From Lysobacterales bacterium (GTDB lineage: Bacteria; Pseudomonadota; Gammaproteobacteria; Xanthomonadales; Rhodanobacteraceae): a stretch of DNA of 47,893 nucleotides. Numbering within the stretch: the stretch's first letter is position 1; every line of letters starts with the position of its first letter. Positions 1 through 8,728 of the stretch are shown piece by piece. Where the stretch lies: NCBI GenBank assembly GCA_017305055.1, contig JAFKMZ010000024.1:1-47893 (forward strand), written 5' to 3'. The notes below the pieces were generated by a model that saw only the letters and a list, made by a program, of their open reading frames with translations, did not search any database and had not been told where the DNA came from. The translations under genes and the position numbers were made by a program.

Positions 1-2
1 GC

Positions 3-35
3 CTGGCCCGGCATCTTGCGGACACGCTGCGTTGA
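3..35 (+). CDS. possible C-terminal end of an upstream gene (partial)
   Basis: The first bases read in frame 3 as LARHLADTLR followed by a TGA stop at 33-35. This looks like the helical tail of a protein whose body lies left of the window, but ten residues cannot identify it and the frame could be open by chance. It would lie about 90 bases upstream of dinB on the same strand. Confidence 0.25.
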   Translation: MARHLADTLR

Positions 36-93
36 GTGCCGGGCGCTGGCCGGCCTGGCCACGGGGACCGGTACTTTCCCACGCGCGAGCTTC

Positions 94-99
94 TAGAAT
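94..99 (+). promoter_or_regulatory. candidate -10 element for dinB
   Basis: TAGAAT lies about 28 bases before the preferred dinB start and resembles the sigma-70 -10 consensus. No convincing -35 hexamer is present at the usual spacing, and I see no LexA-type CTG-N10-CAG box here. Confidence 0.3.
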
Positions 100-126
100 C
101 GGACCAACGGCTTGATTGGTTGTCCC

Positions 127-1203
127 GTGGCTGCACCGACGCGCAAGATCCTGCATATCGACATGGACGCGTTCTACGCCGCCGTGGCGCAGCGCGACGA
201 CCCGGCGCTGCGCGGCCAGCCGATCGCGGTGGCCTGGCGCAGCACGCGCTCCGTGGTGCTCACCGCCAGCTATGAGGCACGCAAGTTTGGCGTGCGCTCG
301 GCGATGCCTTCGGCGCGTGCCGAGCGCCTGTGCCCGCAGCTGGTCTTCGTGCCGCCGGACTTCACCCGCTACCACGCGGTGTCGCAACAGGTCCGCGCCA
401 TCTTCGCCCGGCATACGGCACTGATCGAACCGCTGTCGCTGGACGAGGCCTACCTTGATGTCACCACGCTGGCCAGCGGCCTGCCCTCGGCTACCGCCAC
501 CGCCATGGCGATCCGCGCGGCAATCCGGGCGGAAACCGGTCTGACCGCCTCGGCCGGCGTGGCGCCAAACAAGTTCCTGGCCAAGATTGCCTCGGACTGG
601 AACAAACCGGATGGGCTGTGCGTGATCCGTCCGCACCAGATCGACGCCTTCCTCGCCCCCTTGCCGGTCGGCCGTCTGCCTGGCGTGGGCAAGGTCACCG
701 AGGCCAAGCTGCACGGCATGGGCATCGACACCGTTGCCGACGTGCGTCGGCACAGCAGCGCCAGCCTCCAGCAGCACTTCGGCCGCTGGGGCCAGCGCCT
801 GCATGAGTTGGCCCAGGGGTTGGACGAGCGCCCGGTCGAACCGCACCGTCCGACCCTGCAGATTTCCAGCGAAGACACCTTCGAGCAGGATCTGCCGCTG
901 GACGCCCTGGAACCGATGATCCGCCAGCTGGCCGAGCACACCTGGGCCAGCTACCGCAAGGAACGCCAGCGTGTTGCCTGCACTGTGGTGCTGAAGCTGA
1001 AGACCGCGGACTTCCACATCCTCACGCGCAGCCTCACGCTGGCGGCCGCGCCCACCTCGGCGAGCGAGCTTGGCGATATTGCCTGCGCCCTGCGCGAGCG
1101 CGTGTCACGACCCGCCGATTGCCGCTATCGCCTGGTCGGCGTGGGCCTGGGCGGCTTCGTGGACGAGGATCACTACCAATTGCAGCACGGGCTGTTTGCC
1201 TGA
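127..1203 (+). CDS. dinB: DNA polymerase IV, Y-family translesion polymerase
   Basis: This encodes an error-prone translesion DNA polymerase of about 358 residues, close to the E. coli DinB length. The N-terminus carries the Y-family palm motif HIDMDAFYAAV, with metal-binding Asp residues near 12 and the steric-gate aromatic at Tyr17. The second acidic motif SLDEAYLDV follows near residues 103-110. A helix-hairpin-helix stretch (LPGVGKVTEAKL) and a little-finger domain complete the family order. I chose GTG at 127 because it puts the conserved RKILHIDMD at the normal distance from the N-terminus; TTG at 112 would add five residues, and neither has a clear ribosome site. The gene is convergent with the membrane protein that ends at 1219. 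Confidence 0.95.
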   Translation: MAAPTRKILHIDMDAFYAAVAQRDDPALRGQPIAVAWRSTRSVVLTASYEARKFGVRSAMPSARAERLCPQLVFVPPDFTRYHAVSQQVRAIFARHTALIEPLSLDEAYLDVTTLASGLPSATATAMAIRAAIRAETGLTASAGVAPNKFLAKIASDWNKPDGLCVIRPHQIDAFLAPLPVGRLPGVGKVTEAKLHGMGIDTVADVRRHSSASLQQHFGRWGQRLHELAQGLDERPVEPHRPTLQISSEDTFEQDLPLDALEPMIRQLAEHTWASYRKERQRVACTVVLKLKTADFHILTRSLTLAAAPTSASELGDIACALRERVSRPADCRYRLVGVGLGGFVDEDHYQLQHGLFA

Positions 1204-1218
1204 TGTTTGCGGCGCAAC

Positions 1219-1845
1219 TCAAGTTGCCCCGTCCCCCTTGAAGCTTGGCAGGTTCCAGTGGTACCGCAGCGAAAGCACGCGCAGGCCGATGCATACCGCG
1301 ATCGGCAGCCACATTGCCCACAGCGCCGGCCAGTGCGCGTACTCGCCAAACACTGCCAGCGCCGCGCCCAGCAGCGCGGCACTGGCGTAGATTTCCTGTT
1401 GCAGCACCACGGGCACCCGCGTCAGCAGCACGTCGCGCGCCAGGCCGCCGCCAATGGCGGTGACCACACCCAGCAGGATGGCCACCTCGGCGTTGTGGCC
1501 GAACTCCAGGGTCTTGTGCGCCCCATAGACCGCAAACAGACCCAGGCCCATGGCATCGAACAGCCGTACCGGCGAGGCCAGGCGCTCCACCCACCGATAG
1601 GCACCGATCGTCAGCAGCGCGGCGAATACCGCGGTGGCCAGGTATCGCCAGTCGGACAGGCCGGCCGGCGGAATCGCGCCGATGCACAGGTCACGCACCA
1701 CACCGCCACCGCAGGCGGTGACATAGGCAATGGCCAGCACGCCGAACAGGTCCAGGCCCTGCCGCCGCGCCGCCGTGGCGCCACTGATGGCAAACGCAAA
1801 CGTACCGGCGAGATCGACGAGCTCGAACAGGACGCGCTCATTCAT
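1219..1845 (-). CDS. UPF0126 / TRIC-type (Gly_transporter) inner membrane protein
   Basis: This 208-residue hydrophobic protein has about seven membrane segments arranged as two similar halves. Each half carries the hallmark glycine-rich signature: ACGGGVVRD near residue 45 and IGGGLARDVL near residue 132. These GGG-x-x-RD motifs define the UPF0126 family, whose members resemble TRIC cation channels and include proteins linked to glycine transport. The substrate here is unknown. The start lies only 9 bases after the stop of the DapB-like gene, so the two are probably co-transcribed. The stop codon sits inside a short inverted repeat (GCAACT/AGTTGC, 1214-1227) at the convergent junction with dinB. 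Confidence 0.85.
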   Translation of the reverse strand: MNERVLFELVDLAGTFAFAISGATAARRQGLDLFGVLAIAYVTACGGGVVRDLCIGAIPPAGLSDWRYLATAVFAALLTIGAYRWVERLASPVRLFDAMGLGLFAVYGAHKTLEFGHNAEVAILLGVVTAIGGGLARDVLLTRVPVVLQQEIYASAALLGAALAVFGEYAHWPALWAMWLPIAVCIGLRVLSLRYHWNLPSFKGDGAT

Positions 1846-1854
1846 TGGCGCGGC

Positions 1855-2658
1855 TCACCATTCCAGCACCGTGTCCAGCCCACGCCGCAGGCCGAGCAGC
1901 CCGGACACCTTGCGGATCGCCAGCAGCGCGCCGTCCACGTAGGGCTGCGCGCTGCTGCCGGCGACGTGGCGCAAGCTCAGCGTCTGGTCCGGCAGCCCGA
2001 AGATGGCCTCGGCACCAATCACGAAACCCGGCAGGCGCACTGCATGCACCTGGCTGCCGGCCAGGGTGCCGCCGCGCGTCTCGCGCAGGCCCACGGTCTG
2101 CTCCAGCGGAACCTGCAGCTGTGGTTGGCGCACCCGGCCGAGGCGGGTCGCCAGCTCGCGCACCGTGCCGCTGGGCGCATCCGGCTTGGTGGCCGAGGCG
2201 TAGTCGATCAACTCCCACTGTGGGATGAGTTTGGCCGCCATTTCCGCAAACTTGATCAGCAGCACCGCGGTCAGCGCGAAATTGCCGCAGGCCAGCACGC
2301 CAAGCCCACGCTCGCGTGCCGCCGCATCGATGGCCGCATAGTCCGCGTCGTTCAGGCCCGAGGTACCGACCACCACGTGGGTGCCATGCCCGAGCGCAGC
2401 CAGGATGTTCGCCTTGGCGCTGTCCGGGCCGGTGTATTCGACGAAGACATCGCAGTGCACGGCAGCCAGCGCCTCGGCGGCACTGGGGAATACGGATGCG
2501 TGCAGACGCGGCTCAACCAGCACCTCGGCCAGCTGCCGCCCGGCGTGGCGCCGACCGACCGCGGCCACCAGTTCCAGATCCGGGGCCGCCGCCATGCCAC
2601 GGGCCAGGGCGGAACCCGCCCAGCCGGTGGCACCGGCGATGCATACCTTCAGGGACAT
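1855..2658 (-). CDS. 4-hydroxy-tetrahydrodipicolinate reductase (DapB) family protein, atypical active site
   Basis: The 267-residue protein has the DapB architecture: an N-terminal NAD(P)-binding Rossmann motif (AGATGWAGSA, residues 8-17), GTSG near 98-101, and the substrate loop KPDAPSGT at 158-165. DapB catalyses the second committed step of lysine and diaminopimelate synthesis. In E. coli the loop is preceded by a His-His pair (159/160), one of which is the proposed proton donor. Here the aligned residues are Ala154-Ser155, while the substrate Lys (Lys158) is kept. It may therefore be a divergent DapB or a related reductase. ATG at 2658 is preferred over GTG at 2664 because GAGG lies about six bases upstream of the ATG. 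No other lysine gene is nearby. Confidence 0.8.
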   Translation of the reverse strand: MSLKVCIAGATGWAGSALARGMAAAPDLELVAAVGRRHAGRQLAEVLVEPRLHASVFPSAAEALAAVHCDVFVEYTGPDSAKANILAALGHGTHVVVGTSGLNDADYAAIDAAARERGLGVLACGNFALTAVLLIKFAEMAAKLIPQWELIDYASATKPDAPSGTVRELATRLGRVRQPQLQVPLEQTVGLRETRGGTLAGSQVHAVRLPGFVIGAEAIFGLPDQTLSLRHVAGSSAQPYVDGALLAIRKVSGLLGLRRGLDTVLEW

Positions 2659-2777
2659 GACCACCTCGCGTCACCCAGGATGTCGCGGCCGGTGGTGCGC
2701 CACGCCCCGGCCGTGGATTCGAGCCCATTTCAGCGCGTGTTCCCGCCGGCAACAAGCCACCGCCGGCGCCATGCCGT

Positions 2778-4583
2778 CTACTTCCGCTTCGGCAGGTACA
2801 AGTCGGTGATGCTGCCTTCCTGGATCTCCGCGGCCATGCCCACCGACTCGCCCAGCGTGGGGTGCGGATGCACGGTCAGCGCGATGTCGGCCGCCTCGCT
2901 GCCCATTTCGATGGCCAGGGCGACCTCGGAAATCAGGTCGCCAGCGTGCACGCCGACGATGCCGCCGCCAACCACGCGGTTGGTTTCCGCGTCGAACAGC
3001 AGCTTGGTGAAGCCCTCGCTGCGGCCCATGCCCAGCGCGCGTCCGCTCGCGACCCACGGGAACTTGGCCACCTTGACGTTGAGCTGCTTGTCCTTCGCCT
3101 CACGCTCGGTCACGCCCACCCAGGCCACCTCCGGATCGGTGAAGGCAACCGAGGGGATGACCCGCGCGTCGAAGTGGCTCTTCAGGCCGGCCACCGCCTC
3201 GGCAGCGACGTGCGCCTCGTGGGTGGCCTTGTGCGCCAGCATGGGCTGCCCCACGAGGTCACCGATGGCGTAGATGTGCGGCACGTTCGTGCGCATCTGC
3301 GTGTCGACGGCGATGAAGCCGCGCTCGCCCACCGCCACGCCGGCCTGCTCCGCGCCGATGCGCTTGCCGTTGGGTGCCCGCCCGACGCTGACCAGAACGC
3401 GGTCGAACACCTTGTCCTCCGGCACGCTGGCACCTTCATACTCGACTTCAATGCCCTTCTTGGTCGCCTTCGCGGCCACGACCTTGGTCTTGAGGTGCAC
3501 ACCTTTCAGGCGCTTGCCCAGGCGCTGCGCCAACGGCTTGACCAGGTCGGCGTCGGCGCCCGGTATCAGCTGGTCCATGAACTCGACCACGGTCACCGCA
3601 CTGCCCAGCGCGGCATAGACGGTGGCCATTTCCAGGCCGATGATGCCGCCGCCGACCACCAGCAGCTTGCCCGGCACGTCCGCCAGCTCCAGCGCACCGG
3701 TGGAATCGACCACGCGCGGGTCGTCCCACGGGAAGATCGGCAGGCGCACCGACTGCGAACCGGCCGCGATGATCGCGTGCCCGAAGCGCACCAGCTTCTT
3801 GCCCTCGGCCGTCTGGACTTCCAGCTCGTGCGGCGAGACGAACTGGCCTTCACCCTGCACGATGCGCACCTTGCGCTGCTTGGCCATCGCGGCAAGGCCG
3901 CCAGTGAGCTTGCCGACCACCTCGTCCTTGAACCCGCGCAGCTTGTCCAGGTCGAGCTTGGGCTTGCCGAAGCTGACGCCATGCGCCGCCATCGCTGCCG
4001 CCGCGTCGATGACCTCGGCGGCGTGCAGCAAGGCCTTGGAGGGAATGCAACCGACATTCAGGCACACCCCGCCCAGGGTGGCGTAGCGCTCGACCAGCAC
4101 GGTGTCCACCCCCAGGTCCGCGGCGCGGAATGCAGCGCTGTAGCCCCCCGGGCCGGAACCCAGCACCACCAGGGCGCACTCGAAGTCGGCCTCGCGCCCG
4201 GAGGCCGCGGCAGCCGTGGGCGCCGTTGGCGTGGCCGCCGGTGCCGATGTCGCTGCCGGGCGCGGTGCCGCAGCAGCTGGTGCTGGTTTCCCGGCGGCCG
4301 GCTGGGGTGGCGACGCCTGAGCTTGGGCCGGCGCCGCTTCCGCTGTGGTCTCCAGCACGGCAATGACCGTACCCTCGTCAACCTCGTCGCCGACCTTGAC
4401 CCGCACGTCCTTGATCACGCCCGCCGCGCTCGATGGAATCTCCATCGTCGCCTTGTCCGACTCCAGCGTGGCCAGTCCCTGCTCTTTCTCCACCGTGTCG
4501 CCAGCCTTCACCAGCACCTCGATGACCGGCACCTTGCTGTGCCCGCCAATGTCGGGAACCTTGATCTCAATGGTGCTGGACAT
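2778..4583 (-). CDS. lpdA: dihydrolipoamide dehydrogenase (PDH E3) with N-terminal lipoyl domain
   Basis: This 601-residue flavoprotein reoxidises dihydrolipoamide of the pyruvate dehydrogenase complex with NAD+. Residues 1-80 form a lipoyl domain with the modification motif ESDKATMEI (Lys44). A Pro/Ala-rich linker at about 82-128 follows, then a complete E3: FAD motif GSGPGG (142-147), redox disulfide GGVCLNVGCIPSK (Cys174/Cys179), NAD motif VGGGIIGLE and the C-terminal HPHPTLGE with the active-site His/Glu. E3s with a lipoyl domain are known from Neisseria, Ralstonia and Xanthomonas relatives. The start at 4583 is supported by AAGGAGAC upstream, so the open frame further upstream is not used. 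It is the third gene after aceF and a MscS gene. Confidence 0.95.
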   Translation of the reverse strand: MSSTIEIKVPDIGGHSKVPVIEVLVKAGDTVEKEQGLATLESDKATMEIPSSAAGVIKDVRVKVGDEVDEGTVIAVLETTAEAAPAQAQASPPQPAAGKPAPAAAAPRPAATSAPAATPTAPTAAAASGREADFECALVVLGSGPGGYSAAFRAADLGVDTVLVERYATLGGVCLNVGCIPSKALLHAAEVIDAAAAMAAHGVSFGKPKLDLDKLRGFKDEVVGKLTGGLAAMAKQRKVRIVQGEGQFVSPHELEVQTAEGKKLVRFGHAIIAAGSQSVRLPIFPWDDPRVVDSTGALELADVPGKLLVVGGGIIGLEMATVYAALGSAVTVVEFMDQLIPGADADLVKPLAQRLGKRLKGVHLKTKVVAAKATKKGIEVEYEGASVPEDKVFDRVLVSVGRAPNGKRIGAEQAGVAVGERGFIAVDTQMRTNVPHIYAIGDLVGQPMLAHKATHEAHVAAEAVAGLKSHFDARVIPSVAFTDPEVAWVGVTEREAKDKQLNVKVAKFPWVASGRALGMGRSEGFTKLLFDAETNRVVGGGIVGVHAGDLISEVALAIEMGSEAADIALTVHPHPTLGESVGMAAEIQEGSITDLYLPKRK

Positions 4584-4606
4584 GCTTGTCTCCTTTGCGG
4601 CGGATG

Positions 4607-5629
4607 TCAGCGCGAGGCATCCGGCGCCTGGCGGGTAGGATTTTGCCGCGCTGTCGATGACGGCCCCGTGGTCGCAACTGCGTCGCAAGGCGCGCGATCG
4701 CCGGGATTGCCGGCGACCAGCACGGATGTCGCGTCGCCACCGGCGGACCAACGGGTGACGCGCACTTCGCGCTGCGGCAGCGGTATCACGATTCCGTATT
4801 TCTCCAGCGCCACGTGCAAGGCCCAATTATAGGCGGCCAGCACCCGGCCGACCCGCCGCGTGGCGGTGGGATTGAGCCAGACCACCAGCTCGAAGTCCAG
4901 GGAGAACTCGCCAAAGCCGGTCAACCAGACGTCGGGCGCCCGTGCGCCCTCCAGGGTCACGGTGTACGGCACTGCCGCGGCGGCCTCCAGGGCGGCCTGC
5001 TTGACCCGCTCGCGGTCGCTGCCGTAGGCCACGCGGAACGGGATGCGCTGCCGCCGCGCCACCTCGCGCAGGGTCCAGTTGACCACCCGCCCGTTCACGA
5101 ACTCCGAGTTCGGCACCAGGATGTCGATGTTGTCGTTGGTGCTGATCAAGGTGGCGCGCATGCGGATCTCACGCACATGCCCATGCACGTCGGACGCCAG
5201 GTCGACGAAGTCGCCGACTTTCAGGCTGCGGTCGAACAGCAGGATGAGGCCACAGACGAAGTTGTTGAAAATGGATTGCAGGCCGAAGCCGAGCCCGACC
5301 CCAAGCGCACCGGCAAACAAGCCCATCTGCGTCATCGGGATGCCGGCCACGCTCAAGGCCCAGAGCACGCCGACCACCAACAGCAGGTAATGCAGCGTGC
5401 GCTCGACCATGTACAGCGTGGACTGGTTCACGTGCCCGTTGCGCTCGCCAAAGCGCCGCAACAGGCGCTTGGACAGCGCCATGCCAAGCAGGAACAGCAC
5501 GAACAACAGCACCGCGCCAAGCACGGAGCCAATGGTGACTTCGGCGCCACCGACCCTGAACCCCAGACCCAGCCAGCTTTCCACACGGCCGACAGCGCGT
5601 TGCACGGCAACCGGCGGATCCAGAACCAT
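4607..5629 (-). CDS. MscS family mechanosensitive ion channel, between aceF and lpd
   Basis: This protein of about 340 residues is an inner-membrane small-conductance mechanosensitive channel. It has three to four hydrophobic segments and the MscS pore helix (FAGALGVGLGFGLQSIFNNFVCGLILLFDRSLKVGD, written here only as the family signature region around residues 120-155). A beta domain (DIDILVPNSEF-like stretch) and a C-terminal alpha/beta domain follow. The pore helix keeps the expected Gly/Ala packing pattern. ATG at 5629 is used; an in-frame GTG at 5659 would add ten residues and would begin only 10 bases after the aceF stop. The last 45 residues are low-complexity and poorly conserved. Its place between PDH E2 and E3 on the same strand implies co-transcription. 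Confidence 0.88.
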   Translation of the reverse strand: MVLDPPVAVQRAVGRVESWLGLGFRVGGAEVTIGSVLGAVLLFVLFLLGMALSKRLLRRFGERNGHVNQSTLYMVERTLHYLLLVVGVLWALSVAGIPMTQMGLFAGALGVGLGFGLQSIFNNFVCGLILLFDRSLKVGDFVDLASDVHGHVREIRMRATLISTNDNIDILVPNSEFVNGRVVNWTLREVARRQRIPFRVAYGSDRERVKQAALEAAAAVPYTVTLEGARAPDVWLTGFGEFSLDFELVVWLNPTATRRVGRVLAAYNWALHVALEKYGIVIPLPQREVRVTRWSAGGDATSVLVAGNPGDRAPCDAVATTGPSSTARQNPTRQAPDASR

Positions 5630-5669
5630 GGCGAGGCTGGCGGTGGCCGAAAAACTCACGCGCCGGCCA

Positions 5670-7055
5670 TTACAGCAGCAGGCGGCGGATGTCACCGAGC
5701 CTGGCCGCGAGGAACACGGCAAAGCGCGCCGCCAGTGCACCGTCGATGACGCGGTGGTCGTACGACAGCGACAGCGGCAAGACCAGGCGCGGCGCAAACT
5801 TCTTGCCGTTCCACACCGGCTTGAGCGCGGCCTTGCTGACGCCAAGGATGGCCACTTCCGGCGCATTGACGATGGGCGTGAAATACGTGCCGCCGATGCC
5901 ACCGAGCGAGCTGATGGAGAAGCAGCCGCCGGACATTTCCGCCGGGCCGAGCTTCTTGTCACGCGCCTTCTTCGAAATCTCACCCAGTTCCTGCGCCAGC
6001 TCGAGCAGGCCCTTGCGGTCGGCGTCGCGGATGACCGGCACCACCAGCCCATCCGGCGTGTCCACGGCAATGCCGATATGGAAATACTTCTTCACGATCA
6101 GCTGCTCGCCGCTGGCATCGAGCGAGGCATTGAATTGCGGGTAGGCCTTGAGCGCCGCCACCACGGCCTTGATCTGGAACACGAGCGGGCTGATCTTCAG
6201 TTCCGGATGCTCGGCGCCGAGCTGCTTGCGGAACGCCTCCAGCTCGGTGATGTCGGCGTCCTCGTGCTGGGTGACATGCGGGATCATCGCCCAGTTGCGC
6301 GCCAGGTTGGCGCCGGAAATCTTCTGGATGCGCGACAGCGGCCGCTCCTCGATCTCGCCAAACCTGGCAAAGTCGATCTGCGGCCAGGGCAGCAGGTTCA
6401 GTCCTGCGCCTCCTGCCACCACACCGGCCTGCGGCCGGGCCCCCGAGGCCAGCGCGTGCTTGACATAGGCACTGACGTCCTCGCGCAGGATGCGGCCGCC
6501 GCGCCCCGAGCCCTTGACCTGGGTGACGTCCACGCCCAGCTCGCGTGCGAATGCGCGGAGCGCCGGACTGGCGTACGGCACGTCCCCCGGCATGACGATG
6601 GTGGCATCGAACGGCGGGCGGGGATGGGGCGCCTCGTCACGCTGCTCCGGCGCCGCGGCGGGTGCCGGCTTTGCGGCCACGGGCTCAGCCTGGCCCGCCG
6701 ACGGCTGCGCGGCAGGCGCCGCGCTACCGGTCCCGGCCGCAGCGGCCTTGGCGGACTCTGGGGGTGCCGCCGGCGCGGTCGGTTGCGCCGGCGCTGCCTT
6801 GGCAGCGCCACCTTCGCCTTCGGCCTCGATCACGGCGATCAGCGTGCCCTCGGAGACGGTGTCGCCCACCTTGAGCTTGACCTCCCTGACCACGCCGGCA
6901 ACCGGTGCCGGGACCTCCATGGTCGCCTTGTCCGATTCCAGCGTGATCAATCCCTGCTCGCGATCCACGTGGTCGCCGACCTTGACCATCACCTCGATGA
7001 CCGGCACATCGGCGTGTCCTACATCGGGAACCGTGACCTGCTTGAGTTCAGCCAT
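5670..7055 (-). CDS. aceF: dihydrolipoamide acetyltransferase (PDH E2)
   Basis: This 461-residue E2 core subunit transfers acetyl groups from lipoamide to CoA. It has one N-terminal lipoyl domain ([10 protein letters not shown], Lys43), an Ala/Pro-rich swinging linker at about 80-150, a peripheral-subunit binding domain ([15 protein letters not shown] ... [11 protein letters not shown]) and the acetyltransferase domain ending with the catalytic SYDHRVIDG motif. A single lipoyl domain contrasts with the three in E. coli AceF; the second lipoyl domain of this complex is on E3. The start at 7055 is set by GCAGGAG about 8 bases upstream. The stop TAA overlaps an ATG, and a MscS gene then lpd follow on the same strand. 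Confidence 0.95.
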   Translation of the reverse strand: MAELKQVTVPDVGHADVPVIEVMVKVGDHVDREQGLITLESDKATMEVPAPVAGVVREVKLKVGDTVSEGTLIAVIEAEGEGGAAKAAPAQPTAPAAPPESAKAAAAGTGSAAPAAQPSAGQAEPVAAKPAPAAAPEQRDEAPHPRPPFDATIVMPGDVPYASPALRAFARELGVDVTQVKGSGRGGRILREDVSAYVKHALASGARPQAGVVAGGAGLNLLPWPQIDFARFGEIEERPLSRIQKISGANLARNWAMIPHVTQHEDADITELEAFRKQLGAEHPELKISPLVFQIKAVVAALKAYPQFNASLDASGEQLIVKKYFHIGIAVDTPDGLVVPVIRDADRKGLLELAQELGEISKKARDKKLGPAEMSGGCFSISSLGGIGGTYFTPIVNAPEVAILGVSKAALKPVWNGKKFAPRLVLPLSLSYDHRVIDGALAARFAVFLAARLGDIRRLLL

Positions 7056-7173
7056 GAAACACTCCTGCAATGGCATTGGCGCACCGCGCGCCGGCGGCAG
7101 CAAACTGGGGTCATCACACCCGGTCGCGAAAGCACCGGCGGGCGGCATTCAACATGCCGGCGCCCCGGCTGCC

Positions 7174-7202
7174 TGCAAGGTGTCGGGCAGCGACACCTTG
7201 CA
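7174..7202. repeat. perfect 12-bp inverted repeat in the aceF leader
   Basis: TGCAAGGTGTCG and CGACACCTTGCA are perfect complements separated by GGCAG. The structure lies about 120 bases before the aceF start and about 125 bases after the stop of the second MscS gene. There is no T-tract on either strand, so it is not a standard intrinsic terminator. It may be an operator for a dimeric regulator or an mRNA leader stem. Confidence 0.7.
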
Positions 7203-7327
7203 CGCACCGGCCCGGCGGCCATCGGGCCCATGGGCAGACGACACCGTGCTCATCATAGCGAAGCCGCCGGCGCCGCGCCTGGAAAAAGGCCGCAGGCAGT
7301 GGCCAGCGTTGCCTGCGGCACCAAGCG

Positions 7328-8416
7328 TCAATCCGGCCCGACTTCCGGGACCGGCTCGGCCGCGGGTGTGCCAGGGTGCGGAAAGACGCTGCGTGCCGGT
7401 ATCGCGAACGGCACCTGCATGGCCTCGAGCAGTTCCATGATCTGCAGGTTCACGCGCTGCTGGATGTCGCAGTACAAGGTGTAATCCGGCGACAACACGT
7501 AGTACACGAACTCGAAATCGTAGCCGTACTCGCCGAACCTGGTCAGGTGGCCCCGGTCGAAGCGGACCCGCGTCTCCGCCTGGATGAACTCCCGCGTCCT
7601 GGCGACGATGGTCTGCACCTGGTCGCTGCGCGTGCCATACGGCACGCGGAAGCCGAATACCACGCGGCGCTGCGACATGCGACTGAAATTGTGGATCAAC
7701 TCCTTGAGCAGGTTGGCATTGGAAATCACCAGTTGCTCGCCGGACGTCGCGGCGATCCGCGTGGTCTTCACCCCGACGTCGACCACCGTGCCAGAGTCGT
7801 CGCCAAAGGCGATGGAATCACCCACCTCAAAGGGCTTGTCCAGGCCGATCGCCACAGAGGCAAACAGGTCACCGAGGATGTTCTGCAACCCCAGCGCCAC
7901 GGCAATGCCGCCCACCCCGAGGCTGGCCACGAAAGCCGTGATGTTGATCCCGACGTTGGCCATGAACGCGAGCAGCAGCATGGACCAGACCAGGGTCTGT
8001 GCGCCCCAGGTGATTACGTTCAGGAACACCGGGTTGACGCGTTTGCCGCCTTTGCTGCCAGCGCGCTGCAGCCAATGACGGATCAGCGCATTGGCCCACA
8101 ACGCCAATTGCAGGCCACTCAGGGCAAACAGCAGGTGCTCGAGCCAGGCGCTGGCCGTCGCGTTGGTGTCCATGGACCTGCAGGCAATCGCCAGCGCCAG
8201 CAGCAGCAGCAGCCAGTAACGGGTTGCCCCGAGCAAGGCCAGCAGCAAGGCCAGCGCCGGCCGCCCCGTCTCGGCATGCCGACGCCGCACACGCGCGGAA
8301 AGCAGGCGCAGCAGGCCAGCCAGCAGCATGAAGCCCAACAGCGCACCACCGAGCGCGACCGTCCACATCAGCAGCGAATTGCCGGCAAACATGGTGTGCT
8401 CGAGCCAACGGAACAT
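7328..8416 (-). CDS. MscS family mechanosensitive ion channel
   Basis: A 362-residue inner-membrane channel protein, distinct from the one between aceF and lpd. Four hydrophobic segments precede the MscS core, where the pore helix region reads FVASLGVGGIAVALGLQ, followed by ILGDLFASVAIGLDKPFEVGD and a beta domain (GTVVDVGVKTTRI). The protein ends in a Pro/Glu-rich tail. I chose ATG at 8416, preceded by GAGGAGAG; the frame stays open to 8530, but that extension is not hydrophobic or conserved-looking. The gene is upstream of aceF on the same strand, separated by 272 bases containing a hairpin. Confidence 0.9.
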   Translation of the reverse strand: MFRWLEHTMFAGNSLLMWTVALGGALLGFMLLAGLLRLLSARVRRRHAETGRPALALLLALLGATRYWLLLLLALAIACRSMDTNATASAWLEHLLFALSGLQLALWANALIRHWLQRAGSKGGKRVNPVFLNVITWGAQTLVWSMLLLAFMANVGINITAFVASLGVGGIAVALGLQNILGDLFASVAIGLDKPFEVGDSIAFGDDSGTVVDVGVKTTRIAATSGEQLVISNANLLKELIHNFSRMSQRRVVFGFRVPYGTRSDQVQTIVARTREFIQAETRVRFDRGHLTRFGEYGYDFEFVYYVLSPDYTLYCDIQQRVNLQIMELLEAMQVPFAIPARSVFPHPGTPAAEPVPEVGPD

Positions 8417-8728
8417 GCTGCTTCGCTCTCCTCGTGCCAATGGGTGGAGGGGCCTGCCGGGTACAGTGCCGGCAGACAGCTGGAACGCCTGGCGACCGGC
8501 TTCGGCCAACTGCTCCCGCAACAGGCGCAACGTGAGCCCGCCAGCGCGGAGCCACGCCCCTGCGCCTTGAAGCCAGCGCCAGTTCCACGTCGGTCGGACA
8601 CACCGCCAGTCGTCGCCGCCCGCGAGTCACGACGCGGCCCGACACGCTGATGGTGATTGCAAGCCTAGAAGGCGAAGCGGGGGGAACGCAAACCTGCGCC
8701 CGGGCCGCACCCGTCGGGCGCGGTGCGA
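8417..8728. other. 312-bp gap without a supported gene
   Basis: The gap lies between the MscS start and the stop of the DUF2845 gene, both on the minus strand. The part next to MscS (to 8530) is an open extension of its frame. I see no convincing gene, RNA or terminator; the minus-strand promoter of the MscS gene is expected here but no clear hexamers stand out. Confidence 0.6.

Noticed and set aside
100-127. LexA box for SOS control of dinB
   Set aside because: No CTG-N10-CAG type palindrome is present near the start.
1207-3273. A long plus-strand open frame across the DapB-like gene and lpd
   Set aside because: Antisense shadow of well-recognised genes, with low-complexity content and no family motif.
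2862-4832. A 656-codon plus-strand frame over lpd
   Set aside because: Complementary to the E3 gene, which has full FAD and disulfide motifs.
5630-6070. N-terminal extension of the MscS gene opposite its normal start, overlapping aceF
   Set aside because: The extension overlaps aceF in another frame of the same strand and is Arg/Ser-rich without MscS character.
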